Source: Candidatus Aminicenantota bacterium (GTDB taxonomy: Bacteria > Acidobacteriota > Aminicenantia > JAMOAD01). Taken from it: a DNA stretch of 51,150 nt. The notes beneath the pieces are model-generated. The model searched no databases and was not told the DNA's origin. It saw nothing but the letters and a program-made list of their open reading frames with translations. The position numbers and the translations under genes were made by a program. The stretch spans positions 1 through 51,150 of the forward strand of contig JAMOUT010000034.1 of NCBI GenBank assembly GCA_027061995.1, read 5' to 3'. Positions 16,392 through 25,908 of the stretch are shown here, one piece after another (position 1 is the first letter of the stretch; each line of letters starts with the position of its first letter).

Positions 16392-17098
16392 TGGCGGAAC
16401 CTGAAAAAAAATGCGAATGTCCCAAAGGTGTTCCCGGATGGGTTGTTACTTTTGGAGATATGATGTCTTTGCTCTTAACTTTTTTTATTATGTTATTATC
16501 TTTTTCCAATACCAATGTTCAAAAATTCAAGGAGTTGCTTGGTTCCGTTGAAAAAGCATTCGGAGTTCAAAAAGAAAAGATAATATTAACGAGAATAGGT
16601 CAAAAAACACCAATAGACCTAATGGGAAGCACGGATTCACAAAGGGAGGCGAAAAAAGACACTCTCTTAAATCTTCTCGCTCAAGCATTGGCGGAGCAAA
16701 ACCTTGAAGGAGATGTTTCCATTATAAAAACAGACAGAGGTGTTCTTCTTCAAATAAAAGGTTCCGTTATGTTTTCTCCCGGGGAAGTTGTTTTAAAAGA
16801 TAAAGCTAAAAAGATGTTTGAAAAACTAATACCTATTATAAAAAAATCTCCTTATGAGGTTATTGTTGAAGGTCATACGGATAGTTTGCCTATAAAAAGC
16901 GATAAATATCCTTCCAACTGGGAATTATCCTCGGCAAGAGCGGGCACTGTTGTCCGATTTTTCATAGAAACAGGCAAGCTTAATCCTAAAAGATTTACCG
17001 CTGAAGGGTTTGCTGACACAAGACCCCTATTACCCAATGATACTCCCGAGCATAGAGCTCAGAACAGAAGGGTAAACATAGTTTTTGTGATACCGTAA
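16391..17098 (+). CDS. motB: MotB-type stator protein with OmpA-like domain
   Basis: A 235-residue partner of MotA. A cysteine-containing N-terminus precedes the single membrane helix FGDMMSLLLTFFIMLLSFS, in which Asp23 is the expected ion-carrying residue. The periplasmic plug and linker follow, then an OmpA-like peptidoglycan-binding domain (about 125-235) with the motifs VEGHTDSLPI, NWELSSARA and NRRVNIVF. The length is slightly short for MotB but complete. The first base overlaps the motA stop and the next gene begins after 4 bases. Confidence 0.92.
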   Translation: MAEPEKKCECPKGVPGWVVTFGDMMSLLLTFFIMLLSFSNTNVQKFKELLGSVEKAFGVQKEKIILTRIGQKTPIDLMGSTDSQREAKKDTLLNLLAQALAEQNLEGDVSIIKTDRGVLLQIKGSVMFSPGEVVLKDKAKKMFEKLIPIIKKSPYEVIVEGHTDSLPIKSDKYPSNWELSSARAGTVVRFFIETGKLNPKRFTAEGFADTRPLLPNDTPEHRAQNRRVNIVFVIP

Positions 17099-17102
17099 GA
17101 AA

Positions 17103-17861
17103 ATGAGTAAATGGGAACAATTATCAAAAACATATAATACCAAAGACATTATCTTTAAACAGGGAAGCCCTGGAGGAACCATCTTTGTTGTTAGAGAAGG
17201 AATAGTTCAATTGACAAGGATAATAGAGGGAAACAGAATACTTGTTGATGAACTTTTAAAAGGTGAGATGTTCGGAGTTCCTTCAACTATTTTGGATGTT
17301 CCGCGGCTTTATACCGCTATTGCGGGAGATGATGATACTGTGGTCGTTGAATTAATGCCCAATGTCTTTAATGATATTGTTAATAAAACACCTGAAATAT
17401 CTTTTATGATCCTAAAAAAAATGGCTTTGAGAATTTTTGATGTGGAGAATCTCGTATCATCAATAAAATTCCCGGGCACCGACACAAAAGAATTAGAGAA
17501 AAACATTGATACTAATGTGATACCGCCAAATTTGGAAGTGTCGATATTAATTCTCAAAACACAAAGAAAAGCTGTGATAACAAATACGAAAACAGTCATA
17601 GGAAGAAAAGTTTTGTCTCTTAATTATGAACCTGAAATAGATTTGTCGGAAGAGGATGAGGGAAGATATATTTCACGAAAGCATGCTATGATTTTTTATG
17701 ATCAGGGTGAATTTTTTATTAAGGAAGAATTGGGAGTTATTAATGGAACATATTTAAACGGGGAAAAACTGAAGAGTGGTGTGCCATATAAACTTAAAAA
17801 CGGGGATTTAATAAAATTTTGCAATATAGAAGCAATTTTTCAAATAGAACAAAAATCTTAG
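17103..17861 (+). CDS. cNMP-binding plus FHA domain regulator
   Basis: A 252-residue cytoplasmic protein. The N-terminal half (about 1-125) is a CRP-like cyclic-nucleotide-binding barrel (DIIFKQGSPGGTIFVVREG, GEMFG) but lacks a DNA-binding helix-turn-helix. The C-terminal half (about 155-252) is an FHA domain with VIGRK, RYISRKHAMI and NGTYLNG, which would bind a phosphothreonine partner. This combination suggests a signalling adaptor. It sits 4 bases after motB, so it may regulate the stator, but that is inference. No Ser/Thr kinase gene is in the window. Confidence 0.85.
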   Translation: MSKWEQLSKTYNTKDIIFKQGSPGGTIFVVREGIVQLTRIIEGNRILVDELLKGEMFGVPSTILDVPRLYTAIAGDDDTVVVELMPNVFNDIVNKTPEISFMILKKMALRIFDVENLVSSIKFPGTDTKELEKNIDTNVIPPNLEVSILILKTQRKAVITNTKTVIGRKVLSLNYEPEIDLSEEDEGRYISRKHAMIFYDQGEFFIKEELGVINGTYLNGEKLKSGVPYKLKNGDLIKFCNIEAIFQIEQKS

Positions 17862-17872
17862 GAGGATGAACG

Positions 17873-18748
17873 ATGAGTAGAGAAGGGATGGAATTTAAAA
17901 CAATTTTATGGGCGACGGATTTTAGTAAGGCATCTTTAAACAGTCTTGATTATGCTCTCTATTTTAAAAAACATTTTAATAGTAAAATAGTGGCACTGCA
18001 TGTTATTCCGGAGCTACCTCCTACGATGTATGATGATGTTTTTATAGATAAAAAAGACCTTGAATTTAATTTTATGAGAATAAGAAATTCAGCGGAAAAA
18101 AGATTAAACTCTCTTGTTAAAAGGAAAAACATTAAGTTTGATAAGGTAATATTACAAGAGGGGACAACCTATAAAGTTATAGACGAGGTGGCAAAAAAGG
18201 AAAAAGCGGATATTATATTCATAGGGAAAAAGAGTCATCCCTTATGGGAAAAACTTTTGATAGGAAGCACTACAAGCAGATTAATTCATCATTCCAAGAT
18301 TCCTCTTTTCCTTGTTTCAAAAAAAAGAAGAAATATAGAATTTTCGGATATTTTGGTTCCTGTTGATCTTGAGCCTATTATGAATAAAGAGATTAAATAT
18401 GCTGAAGTTCTTGCGAGAGAATTTGATTCTGTTGTTGATGTTTTGCATGTTATGGAACTTTATGAGTATGAGTTCCCTTTTGACATTCTTTCGGATATTG
18501 TCGGTAAAGTATCAAAGAAATTGGATACAAAATTAAAAGGAGTTCAGGCAAAATCAAAATATAATATTATCAAAGCAATATCAGCATCAGAGGCGATTAT
18601 AGAATATGCAAAGAAAAACAGAAGTGATATGATTGTTCTTGCTACACATTCAAGATCTGGGATTTCGAAATTTTTGTTCGGAAGTGTTTCGGAAAAAATT
18701 GTTTCCTCCTCCGTTATCCCGATTCTCTTAATTCCAAATAATGAGTAA
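17873..18748 (+). CDS. Tandem universal stress protein
   Basis: A 291-residue protein made of two UspA domains (about 8-148 and 158-291). Each begins with an ILWATDFS or ILVPVDLE strand and ends with the nucleotide-loop pattern G-x(9)-G[ST]: first domain GKKSHPLWEKLLIGSTTSR, second THSRSGISKFLFGSVSE. ATP binding is therefore plausible. Usp proteins respond to starvation and respiration stress. A GGAGG overlapping the upstream stop, seven bases before the ATG, supports the start. dprA begins immediately after the stop. Confidence 0.93.
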   Translation: MSREGMEFKTILWATDFSKASLNSLDYALYFKKHFNSKIVALHVIPELPPTMYDDVFIDKKDLEFNFMRIRNSAEKRLNSLVKRKNIKFDKVILQEGTTYKVIDEVAKKEKADIIFIGKKSHPLWEKLLIGSTTSRLIHHSKIPLFLVSKKRRNIEFSDILVPVDLEPIMNKEIKYAEVLAREFDSVVDVLHVMELYEYEFPFDILSDIVGKVSKKLDTKLKGVQAKSKYNIIKAISASEAIIEYAKKNRSDMIVLATHSRSGISKFLFGSVSEKIVSSSVIPILLIPNNE

Positions 18749-19813
18749 GTGCTTTTAAATGAATTTTTATTAATTGTTCAATCGCTTTTTCCAAAAGAGT
18801 TAAAATTATTGGATAAAATAAAAAACAGCAATATTACAGGTTCAATCTCCGAAAATGATTTACAACGAATTATTAAGAATCCTGTCAAAACAAAGGCGAT
18901 ATCCGATTATCATAATGAATCATTTGCCAAGCTTGAAAAAAAAATAAAACAATCGGATATAAAACTATTATTTATATATGAAGAATCTTATCCGACACTG
19001 CTGAAAAAAGGGTATGGTTCCCCTGTGGTTCTTTTTTATAAAGGGGATATATCTATCTTAAATTCAAAAACCATTTCAATCGTAGGCACTCGTAAACCAA
19101 CTTTATACGGAAGAAAATATGCAAGTTTTTTTTCGGAAGAGTTAGCTTCTATCGGAATAACTATTGTCAGTGGAATGGCAAGGGGGATAGATACGGAAGC
19201 TCATAAAGGTGCCTTGAAAAAAGGAAAGACTATTGCGGTGCTCGGCAGTAATTTGGAAAGGATATATCCTGCTTCTAATAAAAAACTTTTTAACAGAATA
19301 ATAGATAACGGCTGTGTTATCTCCGAGTACTCTCCGTCATATCCAACTTTTCGTTCAAATTTCCCTATTAGAAACAGAATAATAGCTTATATATCACCTT
19401 TGACTTTTGTTGTTGAAGCAAAACGGAAAAGCGGCTCTTTGATAACCGCTTATCTTGCAAATGATGCTGGAAGAGATGTTGCGGCTCTGCCGGCAGACAT
19501 TAGTAAAAAAATTTCCGAGGGGACAAATCATCTGATTAAAAAAGGTGCTTTTCTTATTCAAGAGACAGATGATATTTTATCTCTTCTCCCTTATGAAGTG
19601 GATAGAAAAGCCGTTAAAAAGCCGGTTCTTTCTTCTAAAGATAAAGAGGTTTTGGATTTAATACCATTCGATAATATTATAAATTTTGATAATATCGTGG
19701 AGAAAACAAAAATCCCTATAGGTGAGCTTTTTCAAATATTACTAAAATTGGAATTAAATGGGGAGATTAATAAAATTCAGGGTAACAATTATCAAAGGAG
19801 AGGGATATTATAA
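18749..19813 (+). CDS. dprA: DNA-processing protein DprA
   Basis: A 354-residue DprA/Smf. It loads RecA on incoming single-stranded DNA during natural transformation. The Rossmann-like core carries SIVGTRKPTLYGRKYA, SGMARGIDTEAHKGAL, GKTIAVLGSNLERIYP, FPIRNRIIAY and GTNHLIKKGA. The C-terminal 65 residues fit the winged-helix tail of the family. It starts with GTG at 18749, directly after the Usp stop. PilT elsewhere in the window is compatible with competence, but no comEC is seen here. Confidence 0.94.
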   Translation: MLLNEFLLIVQSLFPKELKLLDKIKNSNITGSISENDLQRIIKNPVKTKAISDYHNESFAKLEKKIKQSDIKLLFIYEESYPTLLKKGYGSPVVLFYKGDISILNSKTISIVGTRKPTLYGRKYASFFSEELASIGITIVSGMARGIDTEAHKGALKKGKTIAVLGSNLERIYPASNKKLFNRIIDNGCVISEYSPSYPTFRSNFPIRNRIIAYISPLTFVVEAKRKSGSLITAYLANDAGRDVAALPADISKKISEGTNHLIKKGAFLIQETDDILSLLPYEVDRKAVKKPVLSSKDKEVLDLIPFDNIINFDNIVEKTKIPIGELFQILLKLELNGEINKIQGNNYQRRGIL

Positions 19814-19823
19814 AAAATATTTT

Positions 19824-19852
19824 TTGTATTTTAAAACTTACTTTGATATTAT
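19824..19852 (+). promoter_or_regulatory. Promoter of the mlaD-radA-PIN operon
   Basis: TTGTAT (19824-19829) and TATTAT (19847-19852) are spaced by 17 bases, with extended -10 TGA. An AAGGAG ribosome binding site follows before the ATG at 19881. A TATAAT at 19850-19855 overlaps the -10 in another register. Confidence 0.5.
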
Positions 19853-19880
19853 AATAAAAGATGAATAATAAGGAGTAGTT

Positions 19881-21197
19881 ATGGAAAAAGAGAGAAAAGT
19901 AGGTTTATTTATCATTGTTTCACTTCTTATCTTTTTTTATTTGATTATAAAAGTCGGAGATATCCGGCTTAATCTTAAAAAAAAGGGTTATGAGATTTAT
20001 TCCTCTTTTAACCAGACAGCCGGGCTTCTTGAGGGAGCGGCTGTCCGACTTGCAGGTGTTAAGATAGGAAAAGTATTGAAGATTTATCTTAACAATGGTA
20101 AAGCCGAAGTTATAATGTTAATTAACAATGATATAAAGATACTCCAAAATTCCAAAGCCTCTGTTTCCTCTTTCGGGATAATGGGTGAAAAATATATAGA
20201 GATAATTCCCGGAAAAGGGGAAAAACTGTTTATTAAGGACGGAGGAAGAATCAAAGGGATTGCTCCGCTTTCGATAGATCAGATAGGAGCTCTGTTTTAT
20301 TCAATCGGACAGGATTTAAAAGCGATGGGGGCCACAATAAAAGATATTTTTACTTCAGAAGAGGGGGAATACAGGCTAAAAACCATAGTGAAAAATATGG
20401 CTGAAACAACAAATGAATTAAATGAAATGAGTAAGGAAGTCAGAAAGATGATCTCCGAAATAGTCAATGATAGTAAAGAGGAGGTGGAAAAGCTCAATTC
20501 TTCGATACTATCAATCGCAAAGCGGGTGGATAGTTTGACAAAATCATTAGCAGTGTTCATTAATAAAAACAGAGACCATTTGACCTCAGGGATGAAAAAC
20601 TTTGAAAAATTAGGGGAAAACCTTGAAAAAATCTCGGGGGAGATTTCAGATATGGCAGCGCAGATTAATCAGGGACAGGGAACAGCCGGTAAACTCTTAA
20701 AAGATGATAAATTATATAAAGATATAAAAGCCACGATTCTATCTGCCAAAGATAGTATTAAAAGGATAAAAACAAGTATAAATAAAGCCAGTAAAATGAC
20801 TCTCTCTTACGGTTTTAATACTTATTATTACGGTGAAAACAGATATAGAAATATTCTTTTAACCTCCTTGAATTTTAATTCGCAAGCCATAGGTTTTACA
20901 GTAACGGAAGACCCTTTTTCAGACAGATATTTATACGGTGTATATGCTGAGCAAAAAATGGGAATATTAAGACCGAGAGTTGGTATCCTTGATTCATCTT
21001 TCGGGTTCGGATTAAAATTATATCCTGTTAATAATATAGGGGTTGATATTATGGTATATGATTTTAAAAACAGAGAATATCCGAGATGGAGATTAAGCGG
21101 ATATCTTTTTTCAAAAAACGGGTTTAATCTTAGTGCAGGTTATGAAAACAGAGAAGAGGGTGATAAATTCTTCTTTGGAATAGGGTATTATAAATAA
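19881..21197 (+). CDS. MCE/MlaD protein with C-terminal barrel-like domain
   Basis: A 438-residue lipid-transport protein. It has an inner-membrane helix (about 8-25), one MCE domain (about 37-115, with TAGLLEGAAVRLAGVKIGKV and GIMGEKYIEIIPG), a long helical region (about 130-305) and a beta-rich C-terminus (about 306-438) of alternating hydrophobic strands ending in GIGYYK, typical of an outer-membrane barrel end. This layout resembles the long MlaD of Veillonella, described as a single-protein bridge between the two membranes. No mlaE or mlaF is adjacent; they may lie elsewhere. Barrel identity is by strand pattern only. Confidence 0.82.
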   Translation: MEKERKVGLFIIVSLLIFFYLIIKVGDIRLNLKKKGYEIYSSFNQTAGLLEGAAVRLAGVKIGKVLKIYLNNGKAEVIMLINNDIKILQNSKASVSSFGIMGEKYIEIIPGKGEKLFIKDGGRIKGIAPLSIDQIGALFYSIGQDLKAMGATIKDIFTSEEGEYRLKTIVKNMAETTNELNEMSKEVRKMISEIVNDSKEEVEKLNSSILSIAKRVDSLTKSLAVFINKNRDHLTSGMKNFEKLGENLEKISGEISDMAAQINQGQGTAGKLLKDDKLYKDIKATILSAKDSIKRIKTSINKASKMTLSYGFNTYYYGENRYRNILLTSLNFNSQAIGFTVTEDPFSDRYLYGVYAEQKMGILRPRVGILDSSFGFGLKLYPVNNIGVDIMVYDFKNREYPRWRLSGYLFSKNGFNLSAGYENREEGDKFFFGIGYYK

Positions 21198-22558
21198 TGG
21201 CAAAAAAAGAAAAGGTGGTTTATATTTGTAATAATTGCGGGTTTACAACAACAAAATGGATGGGGAAATGCCCTCAATGCGGAAGTTGGAATTCCTTTGA
21301 AGAAAAAAAAGAACTTAAAAAAAGCGGACGAATTAAAAGGAAAAACGGGGAAATAAATCTTAAAACTTTAACAGAGTTTGAAATTAAAGGGGATAAAAGA
21401 TTCTCAACTGGAATAGAGGAATTAGATCGGGTTCTCGGAGGAGGAGTCGTTAAAGGGGAGGTTATTTTGATAGGCGGAGAACCCGGAATCGGAAAATCGA
21501 CTTTACTTTTGCAAACAGTTGAAAATATCTCAAAAACAAAAAAAGTTTTATATGTTACAGGGGAAGAATCATCAGCCCAGATTAAATTAAGGGCTGATCG
21601 TTTGGGTTTAAAAGGGGATAAAATATATATTCTTTCAACAAATTCCGCTGAGGATATCCTTTACATCTTAGAGAAGGAAAAATTTGATCTGCTTATTCTT
21701 GACTCCATACAAACAATCTTTTTTGAAACAATGGATTATTCTCCCGGCTCCGTTGTCCAAATTCGTGAAGTCGCCTCTAAGTTTATTGAAATTTCAAAAT
21801 CAACGGGACTTGCCACTTTTATTGTCGGACATATAACAAAGGGAGGAGATATCGCAGGCCCCAAGGTTTTGGAACATCTTGTTGATGCTGTCCTTTATTT
21901 TGAAGGAGACCGATTTCATCAGGGGAGAATCTTAAGGGCGATAAAAAACAGATTCGGAGCTTCTTTTGAAATCGGATTATTTGAAATAACGGGTAAAGGT
22001 TTAATCCCGATGAAAGATCCTTTTAAATTGTGGGGTGAAGAAAAGAGAGAAAGAGAGAGCGGAATCGCAATATTTCCGGCAATAGAAGGCTCAAGACCTC
22101 TGCTTGTTGAGATACAAGCACTTGTCAGCCCATCCCCCTTTACCGGAAATCCGAGAAGGATGTTTCTTGGTGTTGATAGAAACAGAGCGACAATGCTTGT
22201 TGCGGTTCTTGAAAAACGGGTGGGTTTGAAATTTTATCAAGATGATATATTTATAAAAATATCGGGGGGATTAACTATTCAGGACCCCGCAATAGACCTT
22301 GCAATCGCCGTCTCTTTAATCTCCTCGAAAACAGGGATTAAGATAAAAAAAGATGCTGTATTTATGGGGGAGGTATCTCTCGGAGGATTAATAATGTCTC
22401 CCTATATGAGTGGCGCAAGGATAAAGGAAGCAAAAAAATTCGGTTTTAAAGAGATATGGACATCCGAGTTTGATAAAGAGATTAGTTCCAAAGATGTTAT
22501 AATAAACAGGTTAAGATATATAAGAGAATTAAAGAATATATTTTATAAAAAGAGGTGA
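21197..22558 (+). CDS. radA: DNA repair protein RadA
   Basis: A 453-residue RadA/Sms helicase that drives branch migration in recombination. The N-terminal zinc finger has Cys11, 14, 25 and 28. The RecA-like ATPase has Walker A GEPGIGKST (94-102), Walker B LLILDSIQT and the RadA signature KNRFG. The C-terminal Lon-like domain (about 280-453) is intact. Length is normal. The ATG overlaps the mlaD stop by one base (TAATG) and the PIN-TRAM gene starts three bases after. Confidence 0.96.
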   Translation: MAKKEKVVYICNNCGFTTTKWMGKCPQCGSWNSFEEKKELKKSGRIKRKNGEINLKTLTEFEIKGDKRFSTGIEELDRVLGGGVVKGEVILIGGEPGIGKSTLLLQTVENISKTKKVLYVTGEESSAQIKLRADRLGLKGDKIYILSTNSAEDILYILEKEKFDLLILDSIQTIFFETMDYSPGSVVQIREVASKFIEISKSTGLATFIVGHITKGGDIAGPKVLEHLVDAVLYFEGDRFHQGRILRAIKNRFGASFEIGLFEITGKGLIPMKDPFKLWGEEKRERESGIAIFPAIEGSRPLLVEIQALVSPSPFTGNPRRMFLGVDRNRATMLVAVLEKRVGLKFYQDDIFIKISGGLTIQDPAIDLAIAVSLISSKTGIKIKKDAVFMGEVSLGGLIMSPYMSGARIKEAKKFGFKEIWTSEFDKEISSKDVIINRLRYIRELKNIFYKKR

Positions 22559-22561
22559 GAA

Positions 22562-23527
22562 ATGATTGGCTTAATATTTGAGATTATTATTGTTTTAACG
22601 GCAACTTTTTTGGGTTATCTGTATCATCCTGAAAATTCGGATAAGTTTTTGTATGCGGCTATATCTTTTCTACTCTCGCTTACCATAATCTTCTTTATCA
22701 GAAAAATAGAAAAATCTGAATTCTCGAAATTTTGGGGTGGGTTGATAGGTTTTTTCCTCGGGATTATAATAAGCTCCCTTCTCTATAAGATTATCTCCCC
22801 TTTTAATATAAAATGGTTGGAATTGATTATTAGAGTTACTTTTCCCTTGATTGGGGTGGGTTTCGGTATAAAAAAGAATGATTGGTTTAAATTTTCAACA
22901 CTTAAAAGAAGTCTCATGGAGAGCAAAAGTTCGAGTTCAATAAAGATTATGGATACCTCGGCGATAATAGACGGAAGAATTGCAGATCTTTGTGAAACCG
23001 GTTTTCTTGAAGGAAAAATAATAGTTCCTTCGTTTGTTGTTAATGAACTTCAGCAGGTGGCGGATTCTTCCGACCCCATCAAGAGACAGAGAGGTAGAAG
23101 AGGTTTTGATTTTTTGCAACAGATAAAAAAATGTCCGAATATAGATTTTATAGTTGCGGAAAAATCCTATCCTGATATTAAAGAGGTTGATTTAAAGCTA
23201 TTACAGATGGCTAAGGAGATAGGGGGAAAAATCATAACCACCGATTATAATCTGAATAAACTTGCAAAAATCCAAGAGATAAAAATACTAAATATTAATG
23301 AGCTGGCTAATTCGCTTAAACCTGTTGTTCTTCCGGGAGAAAAAATAAATGTTTATATTTTAAAAGAGGGAAAAGAGAAGGATCAAGGGGTTGCTTATCT
23401 TGAAGACGGAACAATGGTTGTTGTTGACAATGCAAGAAAAATGATAGGTCAAACAGTGGAGATAACGGTTACTTCCGTCCTTCAGACTGTAGCGGGAAAA
23501 ATGATTTTCGGAAGATACGAATCATAA
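22562..23527 (+). CDS. Membrane PIN-TRAM domain protein (YacL-like)
   Basis: A 321-residue protein with four hydrophobic segments (about 2-20, 30-46, 57-78, 86-103), a PIN nuclease domain (about 127-250) and a C-terminal TRAM domain (about 260-321). The PIN motifs are IMDTSAIIDGRI (Asp131), VVNELQQVADS and ITTDYNLN, giving the acidic metal site. YacL-type proteins are widespread, and radA lies near yacL in Bacillus too. The substrate is presumably RNA but is not established. A GAGGTGAGAA sequence before the ATG supports the start. Confidence 0.92.
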   Translation: MIGLIFEIIIVLTATFLGYLYHPENSDKFLYAAISFLLSLTIIFFIRKIEKSEFSKFWGGLIGFFLGIIISSLLYKIISPFNIKWLELIIRVTFPLIGVGFGIKKNDWFKFSTLKRSLMESKSSSSIKIMDTSAIIDGRIADLCETGFLEGKIIVPSFVVNELQQVADSSDPIKRQRGRRGFDFLQQIKKCPNIDFIVAEKSYPDIKEVDLKLLQMAKEIGGKIITTDYNLNKLAKIQEIKILNINELANSLKPVVLPGEKINVYILKEGKEKDQGVAYLEDGTMVVVDNARKMIGQTVEITVTSVLQTVAGKMIFGRYES

Positions 23528-23529
23528 AT

Positions 23530-23574
23530 CTTTAAAACCATTTTATAATTATGGAATTCTTTTTGGTTGTAAAG
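23530..23574. terminator. Possible bidirectional hairpin between convergent genes
   Basis: CTTTAAAACCA (23530-23540) and TGGTTGTAAAG (23564-23574) pair over 11 positions with one mismatch around a 23-base loop. It lies in the 65-bp gap between the convergent PIN-TRAM and kinase genes. There is no clean T-run, so terminator function is uncertain. Confidence 0.3.
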
Positions 23575-23592
23575 TGGAGAGCTTAATATCGC

Positions 23593-25908
23593 CTAATCTT
23601 TAATAACTTCCGATATGATTTTGGACAAACTGTCATATGAATATGGTTTAGACAAAAAGTTAATCCCGTCTTGAATACCTCCCTCGTTAACAAGATAGCC
23701 ATTTGTATAACCTGAGGTAAAAACAACCTTTATATCGGGAAATATCTTTTTAACTTTTGAAATGAATTCTTTTCCGTTCATTTTCGGCATAATAACATCG
23801 GTTAATATCAAATCCACGCCATTCACCTTTTTTATTAAATCGAACGCTTCCTCTCCATTCTCTGCAAATAAAACATTATATCCGAGATCCTTTAAAACAG
23901 TGATTGCATAATTACGAACTTCCGAATCATCTTCTACGACTAAAATGGTCTTACCTTTTTGATGTTTATGTTCATCTTTTTTGTTTTTTCCTTTTTTCAT
24001 ATTGTCCTTATCTTTTAAGTATATCGCTGGAAAATAAATCTTAATTGTTGTTCCTATCTTTTTCTCGCTGTAAAGATAAATTACTCCATTGTGCTGCTTG
24101 ACAATTCCATAAACCGTGGATAATCCCAATCCGGTTCCCCTCCCTTTTTCTTTTGTTGTAAAAAAAGGCTCGAAAACTTTGTTTTTTGTTTTCTCTTCCA
24201 TCCCTATACCATTATCTCTTATTGAAAAACCAACATATTCCCCTGCTGTTAATAATTCCGTCTTTTCATTATAATTTTGCTCAACTATACGATAAAAAGT
24301 TTTTATTATAATCTCTTTATTCTGTTTCTTGCATTCATTTAGAGCGTCTCTTGCATTAGCAACAAGGTTTATAAAAACTTGTTCTATTTGATTTTGATCC
24401 GCTTTTATATATGGAAGATTTTCAGATAATTCTGTTTTTAAATGGATATTTTCCCCTATTAACCTCGTCAATATTTTATTAAGATCATTAATAGTGTCAT
24501 TAATATTAAAGATCGTTGGTTGAGATATCCCTTTTTTGCTTAACAATAGCAGCTTCTTTATGAGATTCTCCGCTTTTTCACTTGATTGTTTGATGACAGA
24601 TATATTCTTATAAACAACTCCTTCTTCGGGTTTGATTTTATTTAAAATAATATCGGAATATCCTTTTATCACTGTTAATATATTATTAAAATCATGAGCA
24701 ATTCCTCCGGCGAAAGTTCCTATACTTCCCATCTTTTGAGAATGTAAGAATTGTTCTTCAAATTGTTTCCTCTTTGTAATATCGAAAAGATAGGCTATTA
24801 TATAATTTTTTTCTTTCTCATTTTCTTTTTCAAGAAAAATATTAGCAAGAGTAATTATCTCTTTTCCATGTTTTGTGACCATTATAATCTCTTCATTTGT
24901 TATTTTACCGGTTTTATTAAGTTTTTTTAATATTATGTTATAGGTTTCTTTATTTTTACATAAATTTTTAAAAGTAACCCTTTGTTGTGATTCTTTAGTA
25001 TTGTAACCGAATAATTTTTCGAAAGTTGAATTATAATCGATAATTTCCCCTTCTGAAGAAGCAACAAAAATCGCACTGACATCTTGTTCAAAAAACCTTC
25101 TGTATTTTTCTTCACTCTCTTTCAAAGCAACAATAGCCATATTAAGTTTTTTTTGCCTTTGCTCTATCTGCTCTATCATATCTCTGAAAGAGCTGTATAA
25201 AATGTCTATCTCATTTTCAACGGTTTCTCCTCTTTTAAAAATTGTGCTGTCGAATGAGAATTCTTTGCTTTTTGATATCTCTTTCGAAATGTTTGCTAAA
25301 TTAAGTATTGGCTCGGTTAAGATTTTTTGAATTTTCATCGTAATCAGATAAATAATAAAAAGCACAATTATAAAGACAAGCATATTATTTAAAATTAATT
25401 TAATAATTCTTGCGGATAAGCTTTCCGTTGATATTATCAATAAGATAGCCCCCCTTCTCTCTTTATTAAAATGAATTGATTTTTTAACAAACATCTCATT
25501 GTTTATTAATAAATACTCTTTTCCGTTAAAATCAATTTTATTGATTTTTTCCTTAATTTTTTCTTTGGTGTTATTAGCGTATTTACTGTAAAAGGAAAAG
25601 ATATTTCCTTTTTTATTGTAAAGAACAGCCCCTTTTATTGTAGGAATCGTTCTAATATTTTTTAATATATTATCCGCTCCCCTTTTATCTTCAAAAATAA
25701 GGGGAGAGATACAGTATTGCCCTATGAGATTTGCTTCCAAAAGAGAATTTTTTATTAATGCGGTTTTGAAAGTTTTAATCGAATAATAAATCCCGAAGCC
25801 CATGCTTATTAATAGCCCTATTAAACTTACAAATAGTATTGTTATTATAAGTTGGGATTTAATCGGTAGTTTTTTAATATTCAAGTATTCAATAAGTTTT
25901 TTTATCAT
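23593..25908 (-). CDS. CHASE8-like hybrid histidine kinase with receiver domain
   Basis: A 771-residue membrane sensor. A first helix (about 18-40), an extracytoplasmic domain (about 41-170) and a second helix (about 172-192) are followed by a HAMP region to about 250, PAS (about 262-380), HisKA with AGGIAHDFNNIL as the phospho-His box, HATPase with NLVANARDAL, DNGIGM and GRGTGLGLSTVYG, and a receiver (about 652-771) with LILTDVIMPKMNG. The sensor module (LIGQYCISPLIFEDKRGAD region) resembles the CHASE8 domain of YfiN diguanylate cyclases. It overlaps yfiR by ATGA, which fits control by that periplasmic protein. The output partner is not in the window. Confidence 0.9.
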   Translation of the reverse strand: MIKKLIEYLNIKKLPIKSQLIITILFVSLIGLLISMGFGIYYSIKTFKTALIKNSLLEANLIGQYCISPLIFEDKRGADNILKNIRTIPTIKGAVLYNKKGNIFSFYSKYANNTKEKIKEKINKIDFNGKEYLLINNEMFVKKSIHFNKERRGAILLIISTESLSARIIKLILNNMLVFIIVLFIIYLITMKIQKILTEPILNLANISKEISKSKEFSFDSTIFKRGETVENEIDILYSSFRDMIEQIEQRQKKLNMAIVALKESEEKYRRFFEQDVSAIFVASSEGEIIDYNSTFEKLFGYNTKESQQRVTFKNLCKNKETYNIILKKLNKTGKITNEEIIMVTKHGKEIITLANIFLEKENEKEKNYIIAYLFDITKRKQFEEQFLHSQKMGSIGTFAGGIAHDFNNILTVIKGYSDIILNKIKPEEGVVYKNISVIKQSSEKAENLIKKLLLLSKKGISQPTIFNINDTINDLNKILTRLIGENIHLKTELSENLPYIKADQNQIEQVFINLVANARDALNECKKQNKEIIIKTFYRIVEQNYNEKTELLTAGEYVGFSIRDNGIGMEEKTKNKVFEPFFTTKEKGRGTGLGLSTVYGIVKQHNGVIYLYSEKKIGTTIKIYFPAIYLKDKDNMKKGKNKKDEHKHQKGKTILVVEDDSEVRNYAITVLKDLGYNVLFAENGEEAFDLIKKVNGVDLILTDVIMPKMNGKEFISKVKKIFPDIKVVFTSGYTNGYLVNEGGIQDGINFLSKPYSYDSLSKIISEVIKD

